Source: Homarus americanus | Taxonomy: Eukaryota > Arthropoda > Malacostraca > Decapoda > Nephropidae | Assembly: GCF_018991925.1 (NCBI RefSeq) | Contig: NW_024725489.1 | Span: 6,743,916 to 6,807,915, forward strand | Length of the DNA stretch: 64,000 bases | Direction of reading: 5' to 3' | Shown here: one piece after another, positions 35,628-46,159 of the stretch | Numbering within the stretch: position 1 is the stretch's first letter | Layout: each line of letters opens with the position of its first letter | Translations under genes and position numbers: made by a program | Notes under the pieces: model-generated | Told to the model about the DNA's origin: nothing | Databases searched by the model: none | What the model saw: only the letters and a program-made list of their open reading frames with translations

Positions 35628-37857
35628 CAGTAGGGGGCAGGGAAAAAACACTTTTATTTGAGTTGCAGGCTGCACTTTTCAGGCATCGTTTGTATGGCTG
35701 TAACAAACACCTGTGCAAAATTTCATGCCATTTCATGCATACTTACCCTGCCGCATCGCGAACGACTTTTTGTCAACTTTTAGTGTATACCAAAAATTAG
35801 GTGTCATTTAATGTTTTCCAGGATAATGATAAATTTTACATGGGTGACATCGATTTAATTCATATGTTATTTTACAGGTACACCGTATAGAAAATCATTA
35901 CAAGTTCATATTGAAATTCTTTTTTGTGCGGAACCTTGGCATCATTTTCCTAGACAATAATCTTTGCCTAATATATCCATCTCTCGATTCGTATCCCGTC
36001 ACTTCAGTGCAAGCTTCAGTCATCACTTTTATGCCTCTCTCGACCGCCCGAGTGCTGTTTGGCCACTTGGGCACCACTAATGGTGTCTCAAGAATGTCAT
36101 TAACCTGTAGATTTGACAGAGAAGCAATGTAAGGAGGCTCAGTCTTGAGTTCATTCCTCCAGTTAATCATGGAATGATAGTTTTTTGCTTGCCACTTTAG
36201 TTTCGGAGTCACCACCTTTCTCATGTTGACTACAGGAGGCACATCCTCATTCCCATCTCCATCTTTACCCTCCTCATCAGTATAGTTTAACAAATTCTCG
36301 TCAACAGCAGCATCAGAATCTTCCTCCTCCTCTTCAGATCTGCCAGTGCATTCTTCCTTTTGCTGATTCTCCTCTCTAATTTTTCTTATCATTGAGACAG
36401 CTTTTTCCCTAACAGTCATGTCCTCATCTGCACACATACCAAGAAGAAGTTCATCTGTGTGGGCGAAGTATGCATTTCTCTGGACAGCCTTCTTCACTAT
36501 CGTCTCCTCCTCACTATTCAGGTGTTTCATATATAGCAGGGACTGGAATACGTTCCTTGAGCCGTGTGTTACGTAAGGGTGTATCTTGATGTAAAACCAC
36601 ATTGGAGCACTGAACTTTATTATTGTAATGACAATTCTTTTCAACTCATGGCTGGGTCTTGATGTTGCTACATACAGCCTGAGGATTCTACTCCATAAGG
36701 TGTTCCACCTTGACACACAGGGAGGACCTGGCTCAATAGCAGCCAAGTCATCTTCAACAACACCTGTGATAACTCCTTTACAAATCCTATACAGGTATTT
36801 CTGATCCCAGGACAGATCTTTCTCCACTTCATCATTAAACACAGGGAAATCAGGGAAACTGACTGGCTGGAAGGCGACAACTGGAAGCTCAGACAAAGAC
36901 TCCTTGATCTGCTTTCCAATGGGACCACGCCAATGCTCAGGATCACTTGGTTTACCATCATAGTGATAAAAAACTGCGCGGAAAGGCAGCTCATTTCCGT
37001 GAAGCTGACATATGAAATAATGGAGCGGGTGACCAAGTAACATTTCAAGATGATGAATGACTCCATTTTCTGATCCTACATTTACATTGGTTCCATCACA
37101 ACCAACACACACAATGGGCTGCTGGGTTAGATTTTTCTCCACCAGAAACTCGTGAATAGTTTTGGCAATCTGCTTTCCGTGTCCAGTCTTGGGAGTCACA
37201 TGTGTGAGATATTCATTGCCAGGCTCAACCATGATGACATAATGATCTTTCACCATCATCCTCGAACTCCATTTCTCGGTCTTCTCATTCTTTATCATCA
37301 CACGAGTGGCGGTCTTCTTACCATCAAAATAGAGTGACGTCAAATTATCTAAACTAGCCATCTCAATTTCTTGCCTCTTAAATCGGTATTTTTGTCTCGC
37401 ATCCCGCAGCTTATGTGGTCCAATAACCTGACTCTTGTCATCCTTTGTGATAATGCCATAGTCAGTTAAGGTGGCAGTAGCAATGGCAGCTCCAGCATAA
37501 TCACTAATCAAGTATCGGTCACAAGCGGCAGCCAGTGTAGGGAGTCTTGTCCGGTTCTGTGAACTGGTGTCTGTCAGAGCCCTTGGATCAGGGACAAAAT
37601 CAGCATCAGTATTGACGAGAGGAATATCTGTTGAATCATCTGAATTATCCTCAACATAAGGAATACCTGAACAGAACATTGCACCGCCACAGCGGCTGTT
37701 TGGCTAGTACTGTAGGTAAATTTAAAAATTTCAGTAGAAAATGCGGCAGACTAAACCTCGACATATCAGCTTCAAATTTGGCATGGAGTCTGAGATATGT
37801 ATAAGGAACAATGCCTGAAGAGTGCAGCTTTGAGCAAAATTTCACTGCCCCCTACTG
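35628..37857 (-). mobile_element. TA-flanked DNA transposon with intact 593-codon ORF
   Basis: A 2230-bp element with termini cagtagggggcagggaaa and tttcactgccccctactg, followed inside by a second conserved patch (gcaggctgcacttttcaggc left, gcctgaagagtgcagctttg right). TA is present at 35626-35627 and 37858-37859. The empty site is preserved in the paralogous flank of gene D (55640-55660 joined to 56840-56860: cctgtacagtata...tatatctttgcc), which confirms the borders. It contains a single uninterrupted ORF. I cannot place it in a named superfamily: the protein looks hAT-like in motif order but the target duplication is TA. Confidence 0.85.
35898..37679 (-). CDS. Intact transposase-like protein, 593 aa
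   Basis: One open frame from ATG 37679 to TAA near 35898, uninterrupted, unlike most other element proteins here. Residues 112-122 (NLTSLYFDGKK) and 188-200 (PIVCVGCDGTNVN) look like the first and fourth strands of an RNase H-like fold, with D119 and D195 as candidate catalytic residues. FICQLHGNELP (223-232) gives a C-x2-H followed by E230, and CVSRWNTLWSRILRLY (321-336) resembles the hAT 'RW' motif. A strongly acidic segment (EEEEEDSDAAVDE) lies near 450-465, and the C-terminus is basic. Proteins of this type occur as multicopy uncharacterised genes in invertebrates; I recall them only by motif. It probably mobilises the surrounding element in the nucleus. An in-frame ORF this long implies recent activity or selection. 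Confidence 0.75.
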   Translation of the reverse strand: MFCSGIPYVEDNSDDSTDIPLVNTDADFVPDPRALTDTSSQNRTRLPTLAAACDRYLISDYAGAAIATATLTDYGIITKDDKSQVIGPHKLRDARQKYRFKRQEIEMASLDNLTSLYFDGKKTATRVMIKNEKTEKWSSRMMVKDHYVIMVEPGNEYLTHVTPKTGHGKQIAKTIHEFLVEKNLTQQPIVCVGCDGTNVNVGSENGVIHHLEMLLGHPLHYFICQLHGNELPFRAVFYHYDGKPSDPEHWRGPIGKQIKESLSELPVVAFQPVSFPDFPVFNDEVEKDLSWDQKYLYRICKGVITGVVEDDLAAIEPGPPCVSRWNTLWSRILRLYVATSRPSHELKRIVITIIKFSAPMWFYIKIHPYVTHGSRNVFQSLLYMKHLNSEEETIVKKAVQRNAYFAHTDELLLGMCADEDMTVREKAVSMIRKIREENQQKEECTGRSEEEEEDSDAAVDENLLNYTDEEGKDGDGNEDVPPVVNMRKVVTPKLKWQAKNYHSMINWRNELKTEPPYIASLSNLQVNDILETPLVVPKWPNSTRAVERGIKVMTEACTEVTGYESRDGYIRQRLLSRKMMPRFRTKKNFNMNL

Positions 37858-37974
37858 TACAGTATATATATCTTTGCCATCTGAGGAAGTTTTCACAAAC
37901 CCCCTTTTTTAGTTTCATTAAGATTTACTGAAAATAAGACAACTTAATGCTACCCTAACCTAATCCCCAAATAA

Positions 37975-39450
37975 GAACATAAGAATGGAGGAAACTGCAG
38001 CGGGCCTATTGGCCCATACTGGGCAGTCCCATTTACGCCCAATAGCTATTGCTCATATATCCATCCAACCTATGTTTGAAGCTTTCCAGCGTGTTCCAGT
38101 TAACGATGAAAGTTTGGTAACTTATTCAATTCATCCACTGATCTATTTCCATACCAATGTTTACCTATTTTGCACCTAAATAAAAATTTATCTAATTTAA
38201 AACCATTGTTATGAGTTCGCTCCTGGTTGGATAGTTTGAGTACCTTTGTTGTATCACCTTTGTTTAGCTCTGACTTCCATTTATACACCTCGATCATATC
38301 GCCCCTCACTCTACGTCTCTCGAGGGAGTGCAAATTAAGATGCTTTAACCTGTCTCTGTACTCGAGGTTCCTAATGCCCGGGATCAGTCTTGTCATTCTC
38401 CTCTAAATTCTTTCTAGGGATTCTATATCCATTCTGTAGTACGGTGACCAGAACTGAACCTGGTAATCCAAGTGAGGTCTCACAAGCGCAAGATATAGTT
38501 TTAGGATGACCTCTCTAGTCATGTAACTAACACTCCTTTGTATGAACCCAAGAACTTTATTAGCCTTGTTTCGAGCAACTACACATTGTTTACTTGGCTT
38601 AAGATTCCCACTTATCATTATCCAAAATCTTTCTCACATTCACATTTCTCTATAACAATGTTGTTCATGTGATATTTGGTTTCTCTGTTTACATCTCCTA
38701 GACTAAGTACTTTACATTTGTCCACATTGAATTTCATCTGCCATTTATCAGACCATTTGAAAAATTTGTTTAGATCTTAATGTTTTGCGGAGTCTACGTC
38801 AGATTAATTACACGCCCTATTTTAGTGTCATCAGCAGATTTACTTATGTTGCTGTCTATGCCTATATCTATGTCGTTTATGTATACTGTATAATAAATAA
38901 TAATGGTCCAAGTACCGAGCCTTGGGTACTCCACTAGTGACGTTACTCCAATCGGATTTAGTGCCGTTAATGCTTACTTGCTGTTTCCTGTCCTGTAACC
39001 ACGCCCTAATCCATTTTATAATATCTCCTCCAATGACATGAGCCTCCACTTTTCTTATTAAGTCTCTCGTGGAGGACTCTGTCGAAGGCTTTATTAAAGT
39101 CAAGATATACCACAACATAATCGTGCCCGTCGTCCACTGATTCGAAAACAGCTGAAAAAGAGTGTTAATAGATTAGTCAGACATGAACGCCCACTTGTGA
39201 AGCCATGTTGGGAATCATTGATCAACTTGTGCTTCTCCAGTAATTTGCCTACAATTGATTTTAGACCGATTGGACGGTAGTTAGAGGACAGTGATCTATC
39301 TCCCTTCTTGAAAATCAGTATTACATTTGCTATTCTCCAGGATTCTGGTACTACACCCATTTTTAGTGGCATATGAAACAAATTTGCTAAGAGCATACTA
39401 AGCTCTTCCTTACATTCCTCTAATACTCTGGCAAATATCTCATCGTGACC
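37975..39450 (-). mobile_element. 5'-truncated LINE (RT and 3' end), second LINE family
   Basis: The 3' end at 37975 shows the tail repeat ataagaacataagaatggag and 'gcctattggcccatac', a combination I associate with LINE 3' ends in crustaceans. Minus-strand fragments read upstream to downstream: PESWRIANVILIFKKGDRSL, NYRPIGLKSIVGKLLE, SQHGFTSGRSCLTNLLT (39396-39140), KAFDRVP-like codons, then IIKWIRAWLQDRKQQVSING and VTSGVPKA (39060-38925), and the tail LVRPHLDYQVQFWSPYYRMD (38480-38420) and MTRLIPGIRNLEYRDRLKHL (38396-38337). The target is the flank of gene B: sequences 37860-37974 and 39450-39490 rejoin as in the gene D flank at 56840-56990. Confidence 0.88.
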
Positions 39451-39897
39451 TGGCTAAATAAGCAAAGGTGGGGGGGGATTCTTCAGGTGAACTGAAAGGC
39501 TTTGAAGTCGGAGAAAAACTGTTGGAAAAAAAGACCAAACCAAACAAAACCTTTCCTAACATATCTTGGGAATTTTCTGTTGATTCATGAAAACCAAATG
39601 TGTTTATCTTCACAATAATGCCTGCTTGTACCACATTTTGGGCACTTAATGTGTTTGCATAACATAATTGGCCCAGAAAATGTGAATTGCAGTGACATTA
39701 TTTACAAAATCGCATTGAATGATTTGCCAATCTGAGAAAGAGCGTCATTCACTGTAACAGAGAAGCTATCTTATAACTGATCAAGTTAAACTCACAACCC
39801 TGAGCATGCACAGGAGTATCCTGTGACATCATGATTTCTACTGACTGCCAGGTTTAATTCATGGAAGTAACAAGTAAACACGTGTATCCCTGTGGGG
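39451..39897. repeat. Duplicated flank (third copy of the A-type upstream end)
   Basis: 39680-39895 matches 29780-29995 and 53430-53630 (tttgccaatctgagaaagag, ctgccaggtttaattcatgg). It leads directly into another 27-bp minisatellite, which shows that at least three segment copies once existed. No A-type gene follows it in this window. Confidence 0.75.
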
Positions 39898-40262
39898 GTC
39901 CCCACAGAGAGACCCCATAGAAGAACCCCCACAGAAGGACCCCAGAGGAACCCCCCCCACTGAAGGACCACAGAGGAACCCCCACAGGACCCCATGGAAG
40001 AACCCCCACAGAAGGACCCCATGGAGGAACCCCTAGAGAAGGACCACAGAGGAATCCTCACAGAGGGACCCCATAGACAAACCCCCACAGAAGGACCACG
40101 AAGATAAACCCCCAAAGAAGGACCCCATAGACAAACCCCCACAGAAGGACCACGAAGATAAACCCCCAAAGAAGGACCCCGTAGAAGAACCACATCGACA
40201 AACCTCCACAGAAAGATCATAAAGAGGAACTCCCAAAAGAGACCCCATAGACAAATTCTCAC
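39898..40262. repeat. 27-bp minisatellite, third block
   Basis: Units of the same family as 34215-35215 and 53636-55245, with local variants (gaccacgaagataaaccccc repeated twice at about 40095-40170). It ends at 40262 in non-repetitive sequence. Confidence 0.9.
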
Positions 40263-40942
40263 ATGACCCTGTCATGGTCACAATTGCACGGCTAGTAATT
40301 TCAACACTTAATTATTTATATTATGCTCCAGCGTCCACGAAATGTGTGAAACTAATGAGTTACCCAGCCAGACAACCAGAGGTAGAATCAGCTGACGATC
40401 TTGTAACAGTGTGTGTGTGCGGGGGTGGGAGGGAAAGGGGAGGGGGAAAGATGGGGGGAGTACTCGAGTTCCGTGTTGCATAACATAAATATAAATTTTT
40501 TGCACACAAAAGAGTGATGGAAGTGGAAGAGGTGATTATGGTATAGGAATACGTATTTACAGTACATTACGTTGTTTGATTTATTGGGGTCTAATTGGTT
40601 ATCTTTAATCTAAGGCTCCAAAGCCAGAGAAATACGTAACCTTTACCTCCCCTCACTACTGCTATCCTTCCTCAGGTAAGGACAGTTATAATTATTTTCC
40701 AAATCCGACATATAACTTTAAGCCGATACACATTTTTAGGTGATTCAACTGCTCTTACATGCACATTATATTTCATGAAAACATTAATAGCATATAATGA
40801 AACCATATGCTGTCGTAAGTCACGTTTCGACCTAGCTTCACACAGGTAAACCAAAATGACCTCTTTACACTTATCGTTTTAATATGGTGATTCTAGGGGT
40901 ATGGTGCTGCGAAAGATACTGACAAGTATAGTATGTCTGAGC
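40263..40942. other. Non-coding spacer
   Basis: It holds a GT/GGGA-rich low-complexity patch at 40410-40460. No gene or clear element is visible. Confidence 0.4.
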
Positions 40943-41452
40943 TTAAAGTCGTCCCGCTTAACGTTGTTTTGGTACTAGTCGCTTAACTTTAGAGATAAGA
41001 AATTCGTTTGACATCCTGGTGATCCGATAATACGTCGTTTTGTGTCGTAACGGACTACATTTTACGGTGCATCACCCTCTCTCGTCTGGCCGCACTCTGC
41101 TCTCTTGGCGAGGTGGTTTCAGTGACTCACCACCCTCCTCCGCTCCCGCCATCTGCCTCCTCAGATTCTCTACCCACCACACACTCACTGTACCACCTCC
41201 GCCCATCGGTGAGAACCAATACAAACTTAGTAGTTGTATACTGTATGCATGCACTATTTTCTATAGAAATGGCAATGTTTTTCTGTATATATACAGTACC
41301 TGCAATGTATTTCATGGGGCAAAGGGAGGCTCAGGAATGTAACTCTCGTATTTTATCTATTTCTCATGGGGAAAATCTATCAGTTTAACGTTGTTTTGTA
41401 TGTAGTCGCATTTTTAAGAACGTAACCTTGACGTTAAGAGAGGACTTAGTGT
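40943..41452. mobile_element. Probable pogo-type MITE
   Basis: Left taaagtcgtcccgcttaacg and right cgttaagagaggacttagtg are imperfect inverted repeats about 510 bp apart. A second motif, gtttaacgttgttttgtatg near 41381, repeats the left subterminal sequence. The right flank is TA; the left flank is unclear. No coding region. The ends resemble the other 'aacg/gcg' Tigger-type termini in the window. Confidence 0.5.
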
Positions 41453-41736
41453 AGCTGCCAATGACGTGTTGGTGAGTAATGCTATCCTTTATAATGTTAG
41501 GAAGCTACCTTTTGGTGCTGGGCCATATGTTATACACACACACCTTATCCTTTATTTTCACAAGTAATAAAACTAATAATGACATATGACGTAAAAAACC
41601 AAGTGTTTAAAGATATAAATGCATCTGCCCCTGAATGAAATACAATACAAAATTGTGAAAACAATGATAATTTGCTTATTGATCAAGTAACAAGTGTCGA
41701 CAGCCAATCAAAACTCATCCAAGGTATCGTCGCGAC

Positions 41737-42409
41737 CCTAGAAATCATAGAATTCAACAGAAAGTTCTTAGATTTTAAGATGAACCGTCGTGACACCCAG
41801 TTAGCTTTGAGAAGTCGCATTGTGGGCCTAAGAGAAGCTGGACTCTCTATCTGAACCATATCCTGTGATCTTGGAATATCAGCTGCTACTGTAATCAAGT
41901 GGAATAGAAGATGAGAGGAGAGTGGCAACCTGAACGACCTTGGTAAGTACTGTACTGATCAGACTGACACGTTATTGGTGATTACACAGGCAATTAAATA
42001 TAATTACTTAGTATAAAAAATTAGTGGCTTTTAATCAGCATGTTCTTTTGATTAAGAGAGACATCAGCAGCCATGAGTGACTACTCCTGAAGACGATGCA
42101 AGATTCTTGAGAGCAGCTGAGGACAACCCTTTCTCTAATGCTGTTGCAATTTGCTTAGATCTGCGGCTGGACATGAGTGCTAGAACTGTCCGGAGGCGGC
42201 TTCATGAGGCGGGTATCTACCACAAGATTCCCGCCAAGAAAGAACGACTGACAGAGGAACACAGTGCTGCCAGACTCACCTTCGCTCGTCAACATACTGA
42301 GCAGTCGCTGGAATTCTGGGACAGAGTTGTCTTCGCAGTCGAAAAGACCCTTGCATCGACCAATCACGGCAGAATACACATGTGGACGTGCAACAACACT
42401 AGGTAACAA
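41737..42409 (+). pseudogene. Tc1-like transposase relic
   Basis: The first part (about 41780-41940) reads NRRDTQLALRSRIVGLREAG, then ISAATVIKWNRR, a paired-type helix-turn-helix. The second part (42077-42409) reads VTTPEDDARFLRAAEDNPFS, then SARTVRRRLHEAGIYHK, LTEEHSAARLTFARQHTE and WDRVVFAVEKTLASTNHGRI. The first catalytic Asp of the usual F-[SA]-D-E motif is Val (gtc) here. The gtaagtactg at 41943 and the pyrimidine-rich stretch before 42068 might border an intron, but the frames do not join cleanly. The right end is cut by the element beginning at 42415. Confidence 0.75.
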
Positions 42410-44016
42410 TAAAACAGTATTACCCCGCTTTACGCTTTTTTTTTAAGCGTTTCCACGTTTATGCGGTACCCTGCCGAACACGGAATGCTCACTTTACGCG
42501 GTGCGTGTACTCTTTTACACGGAGAGCGGCTGGCGGTCCTCTCGGGCCGCGAAATTTTTGGATTCAAACTTCCCACCCTCCCGCCATGTGGGGTAAGCGG
42601 CGCGAGTAGGCTGAGCAGTGTATGTCTTTGTTGCGTTATTGGTGACGTCGTATAACGTATCGGACTGTGATTGGGCCAAGCATCCTTACCTCCCTCCCCC
42701 GCTAGCTGTGATTGGTTTAATGTAATATAACGTGCCCCGCCAAGGGAGCGTTCAAGCCCCTTGACCTTCCGGCTCCAGTTACACCCCTTCAGGCTACACC
42801 GTGTATATCGGTATCTATTGTTCCATAAGAATGGCTTCCACTGGACCACCACCACCACCACCACCACAAAGAAACCTTGCATTACTAGGACCCAGCCGCC
42901 CTAAGCCAAAGAAGATATGAAGTTCCCTAAGCTAAGAAATTAAATACAAGATCATCCAAGAGTTGGAGAAAGGAACAAGACAGGTTGATCTCGCGCGCCA
43001 GCATGGTGTTAACGAATCTACGATTCGGATGATCAAGAAGGATGCAGCCAAGATGAAGGAGCACATGAACATCACAAAGTCTACAGGTGCTTCTATGATC
43101 AAGTATTGCCACAACCAGGTGCTTCTCAAGACGGAGAAATTACTTGTGAGCTACTTGATTCGTCAGGCGCGACGGAACATGGCAGTGGGCACGCGCTCAG
43201 TTAAGGAGTACGCACGTGAATTGTATGCTGCAGTGTCACGTAAGATGGGAATTGCAGAGCCCAAACCCTTCAATGCTTCCTCTGGGTGGCTACACAGGTT
43301 TAAGAAGAGGAACAACATCAACAACATTAACATTGGTGGTGAAGAAGCTAGTGCTGACAGTGTTGCGGCTAGGGATTTTCCTCTGTTTTTACACGAGATT
43401 ATGGAGGAAGGACAGTACACCGACGACCAGGTGTTTAACATGGACGAATCTGGTCTTTTTTGGAAAAAGCTACCTTCCAAGACCTTCGTTGTGAAGAATG
43501 TAACAAAGTGTCGGGGCCGGAAGTTGCAGAAGGAGCGCATCACCGTCCTGTTTACCACCAATGCCTCCGGTACCTGTAAGCTCAAGTTATCGGTAATCCA
43601 CACAGCACGCAAGCCGCACGCCTACAAGAGCATGGACATGACCAAGCTATTGTAAATGTCCACTGGCTGACCGCACGTAAGGTGTGGATGTTCTCTACTC
43701 TGTCCCTCTCCTGGTTTGATGACTGTTTCGTTCCCGACGTGAAGAAATTCTGTGAGCAACAGAATGTTCCATTCAAGATTTTCTTGCTGCTTGACAGCGC
43801 ACCAGGACACTCGCCCCTACTGTTGGATCGTCACCCCAACGTAAAAGTGGTCTTCCTTCCTCCCAACACTACGTCATTAATACAGCTGCATTCTCTGCAA
43901 AGAAGTTAAAGCTAATGAGCGACTATACCAACACCAAGGATGAGTTGCGTAACCTGGGTGACACCGATAGCAAGAGCGAAGAGGACGAGGAACAACAGTT
44001 GGCAGAGCAAGAAGTA

Positions 44017-44906
44017 CAGTTAACCCTCACTTTACGCGGTTAATGTAACCCGGAGGGTACCGCGGAAAGCGAGAAACGTGTAAAGTGAATAACATAACAT
44101 ATGGGATTAATTGAAATGGAGTCCGGGCCGATCCCCAAACTCCACTTTTTGACGACACACAACTATGTTGTAGTAAAAATTTTATCTTAACTTTATGATG
44201 GTATGAAAAAACAAGTAATATAGAAGAGGTTAGGTTAGGAAAGATAAAGGTTAACATAGGAAAAATAAAGGTTAGGTTAGAAAACTAAAAATTTGGTAGA
44301 AGAGATGGGTCGGCATACGGGGATGGAGGCTGGTTCCGAGGCAGAGGGCAGATTACTGGCCCTCAGGTGAATCACCATTACTAGGTGCATCACCATCACT
44401 ATCAGTTACAGTTGTCAGGGCTTCCCTGACAAATCCCTCAAAGTCACCTTCACTGTCACTATCACTATCACAGAACAATGGATGCACTATACACGGTGTG
44501 GCCTGGAGGGATGAAACTGCCGCGGCTAGGTCAAGCGTCGTCTTTCCTCCCTCCCTCCCCCGGGTGGACACGTCATAATACTTTAAGCCAATTACAGTTA
44601 GCAGTAGAGGGGGGTAGGGATGCATGGCCAATCACAGGTCTGATACGTCATATGACGTCAGTGATAACGCAACAAAGACACACACTGCGCAACCTTACTG
44701 CGCCGCTTGCCCAAGCGGAGGGAGGAGGAGGGAGAGGCAGGCAGGCAGGCGGGCGGGTGGGGCGAATCTAAAAATAGCGTCGCGCCGGACACTCTCCGCG
44801 TAATGGGGTTCACGTACCGCGTAATGTGAGCACATGAGGTTCTGGCAAGGCACCGCGTTAACGTGGAAACGCGGAATGCGGGACCGCGTAAAGTGAGGGT
44901 TAACTG
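44017..44906. mobile_element. Nested MITE 1 (CAGTTAACCCTCACTTTACGC ends)
   Basis: An 890-bp element with TIRs cagttaaccctcactttacg at both ends, TA at 44015-44016 and 44907-44908. Its minus strand (44465-44355) encodes a transposase C-terminus (EGDFEGFVREAL... SPEGQ) nearly identical to the host element's own, so it is an internal-deletion derivative of the same family that jumped into its relative. 44224-44236 has a short ggttaggttagg. Confidence 0.88.
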
Positions 44907-44908
44907 TA

Positions 44909-46159
44909 CAGTACTCCCTCTTTATCGACGGGGGTTACGTTCTGTAAACGGCCGTCGATAAAGAAACCGTCGATACCGTGATGGTTACGTAATTTTTCTA
45001 ACTATTATTAGCATATGTTGAATAAATGTACCTTTAAGCATTAATGCGTTTCCTTTACACATAACCTTAAATAATAGTGTATAAATAATAATATAATAAG
45101 TGGACAAAAATACTAGCAAACTTACGATTTCATTTATTGAAGTGAACATCGGTCCTTACAGTAAACAAAACAGTGTACAGTACAGTAAAAGTCCAAAAAT
45201 CCGGATGCCCAAGGCAAATTGTTTACCATTTATTATTACAACACTTTACACTGAAACGCGGGTAGTTTCAACAAAAATATTGTATATTTCCATTCAAGTA
45301 TTTATTCAAGTCAATTAGGAGGGAATATTATTGTAATACAACAGTTTTTTAACTAAACCATTCGAAAAGTGATTACGGTAACATCTTTTGAACGAAAGAA
45401 AGCGCAAGTCATTGTTTTCGTCACGATTTGATCCCACTTTCCACTGTAATACATACGTCATTTCAACAAAAATATTACATTTCCGTGAATGTATTATATC
45501 AAGCACAGTATGAATAGAATATCATTGTAATATAACAGAATTTTAACCGAAAACTATTAAAAAAACGAGTAACATCTCAAGAACATTGGAAGGTTAGGTA
45601 AAGTCTTTTGTTTTCGTCATGTATTTTATCCTATTTTACATTGAAATACGTCACGTTTCAGCAAAACTACTATTTATTTCCGAGAATATATTCATTCAGG
45701 CGCAGTTTAGGTAAAATATACGTGTGATGTAATAATTTTTTAACTGAAAACGATTCGAAAAACACGTACCCTCTAGCCCTGTTCAAGGAGAGGACTGGGA
45801 GAAGCTGTTTGGTGCTGCAGACGATGACAAGGAAAATGATTTTGATGGATTTTAATGAAAATATTCAGAAATATGGTATCGTAATATTTATTCAAGTCAA
45901 TTAGGATATTATTGTAATACAATACAACAGTTTTTTAACTAAACCATTCGAAAAGTGATTACGGTAACATCTTTTGAACGAAAGAAAGCGCAAGTCATTG
46001 TTTTCGTCACGATTTGATCCCACTTTCCACTGTAATACATACGTCATTTTAGCAAAAATATTACATTTCCGTGAATGTATTATATCAAGTACAGTTCAAA
46101 ATAAAAATCCGGCTAAATAATCCGTCGATAAAAAATCCGTCGATAAAGAGGGAGTACTG
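44909..46159. mobile_element. Nested MITE 2 (CAGTACTCCCTCTTTATCGACGG ends)
   Basis: A 1251-bp element with TIRs cagtactccctctttatcga and tcgataaagagggagtactg, using the shared TA (44907-44908) and TA 46160-46161. It contains a direct repeat of about 205 bp (45300-45510 and 45888-46096, almost identical, plus a diverged middle copy at about 45525-45765) and a short remnant 45777-45855 reading EDWEKLFGAADDDKENDFDG, the C-terminus of a pogo-type transposase of another subfamily. Confidence 0.88.

Noticed and set aside
41943..42070. Intron in the Tc1-like relic
   Set aside because: Good-looking donor gtaagt, but no acceptor joins the two parts in frame without a stop.
44220..44240. Arthropod telomeric TTAGG-like repeat (ggttaggttagg; also aacctaacct near 46930)
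   Set aside because: Only two units, inside MITE subterminal sequence.
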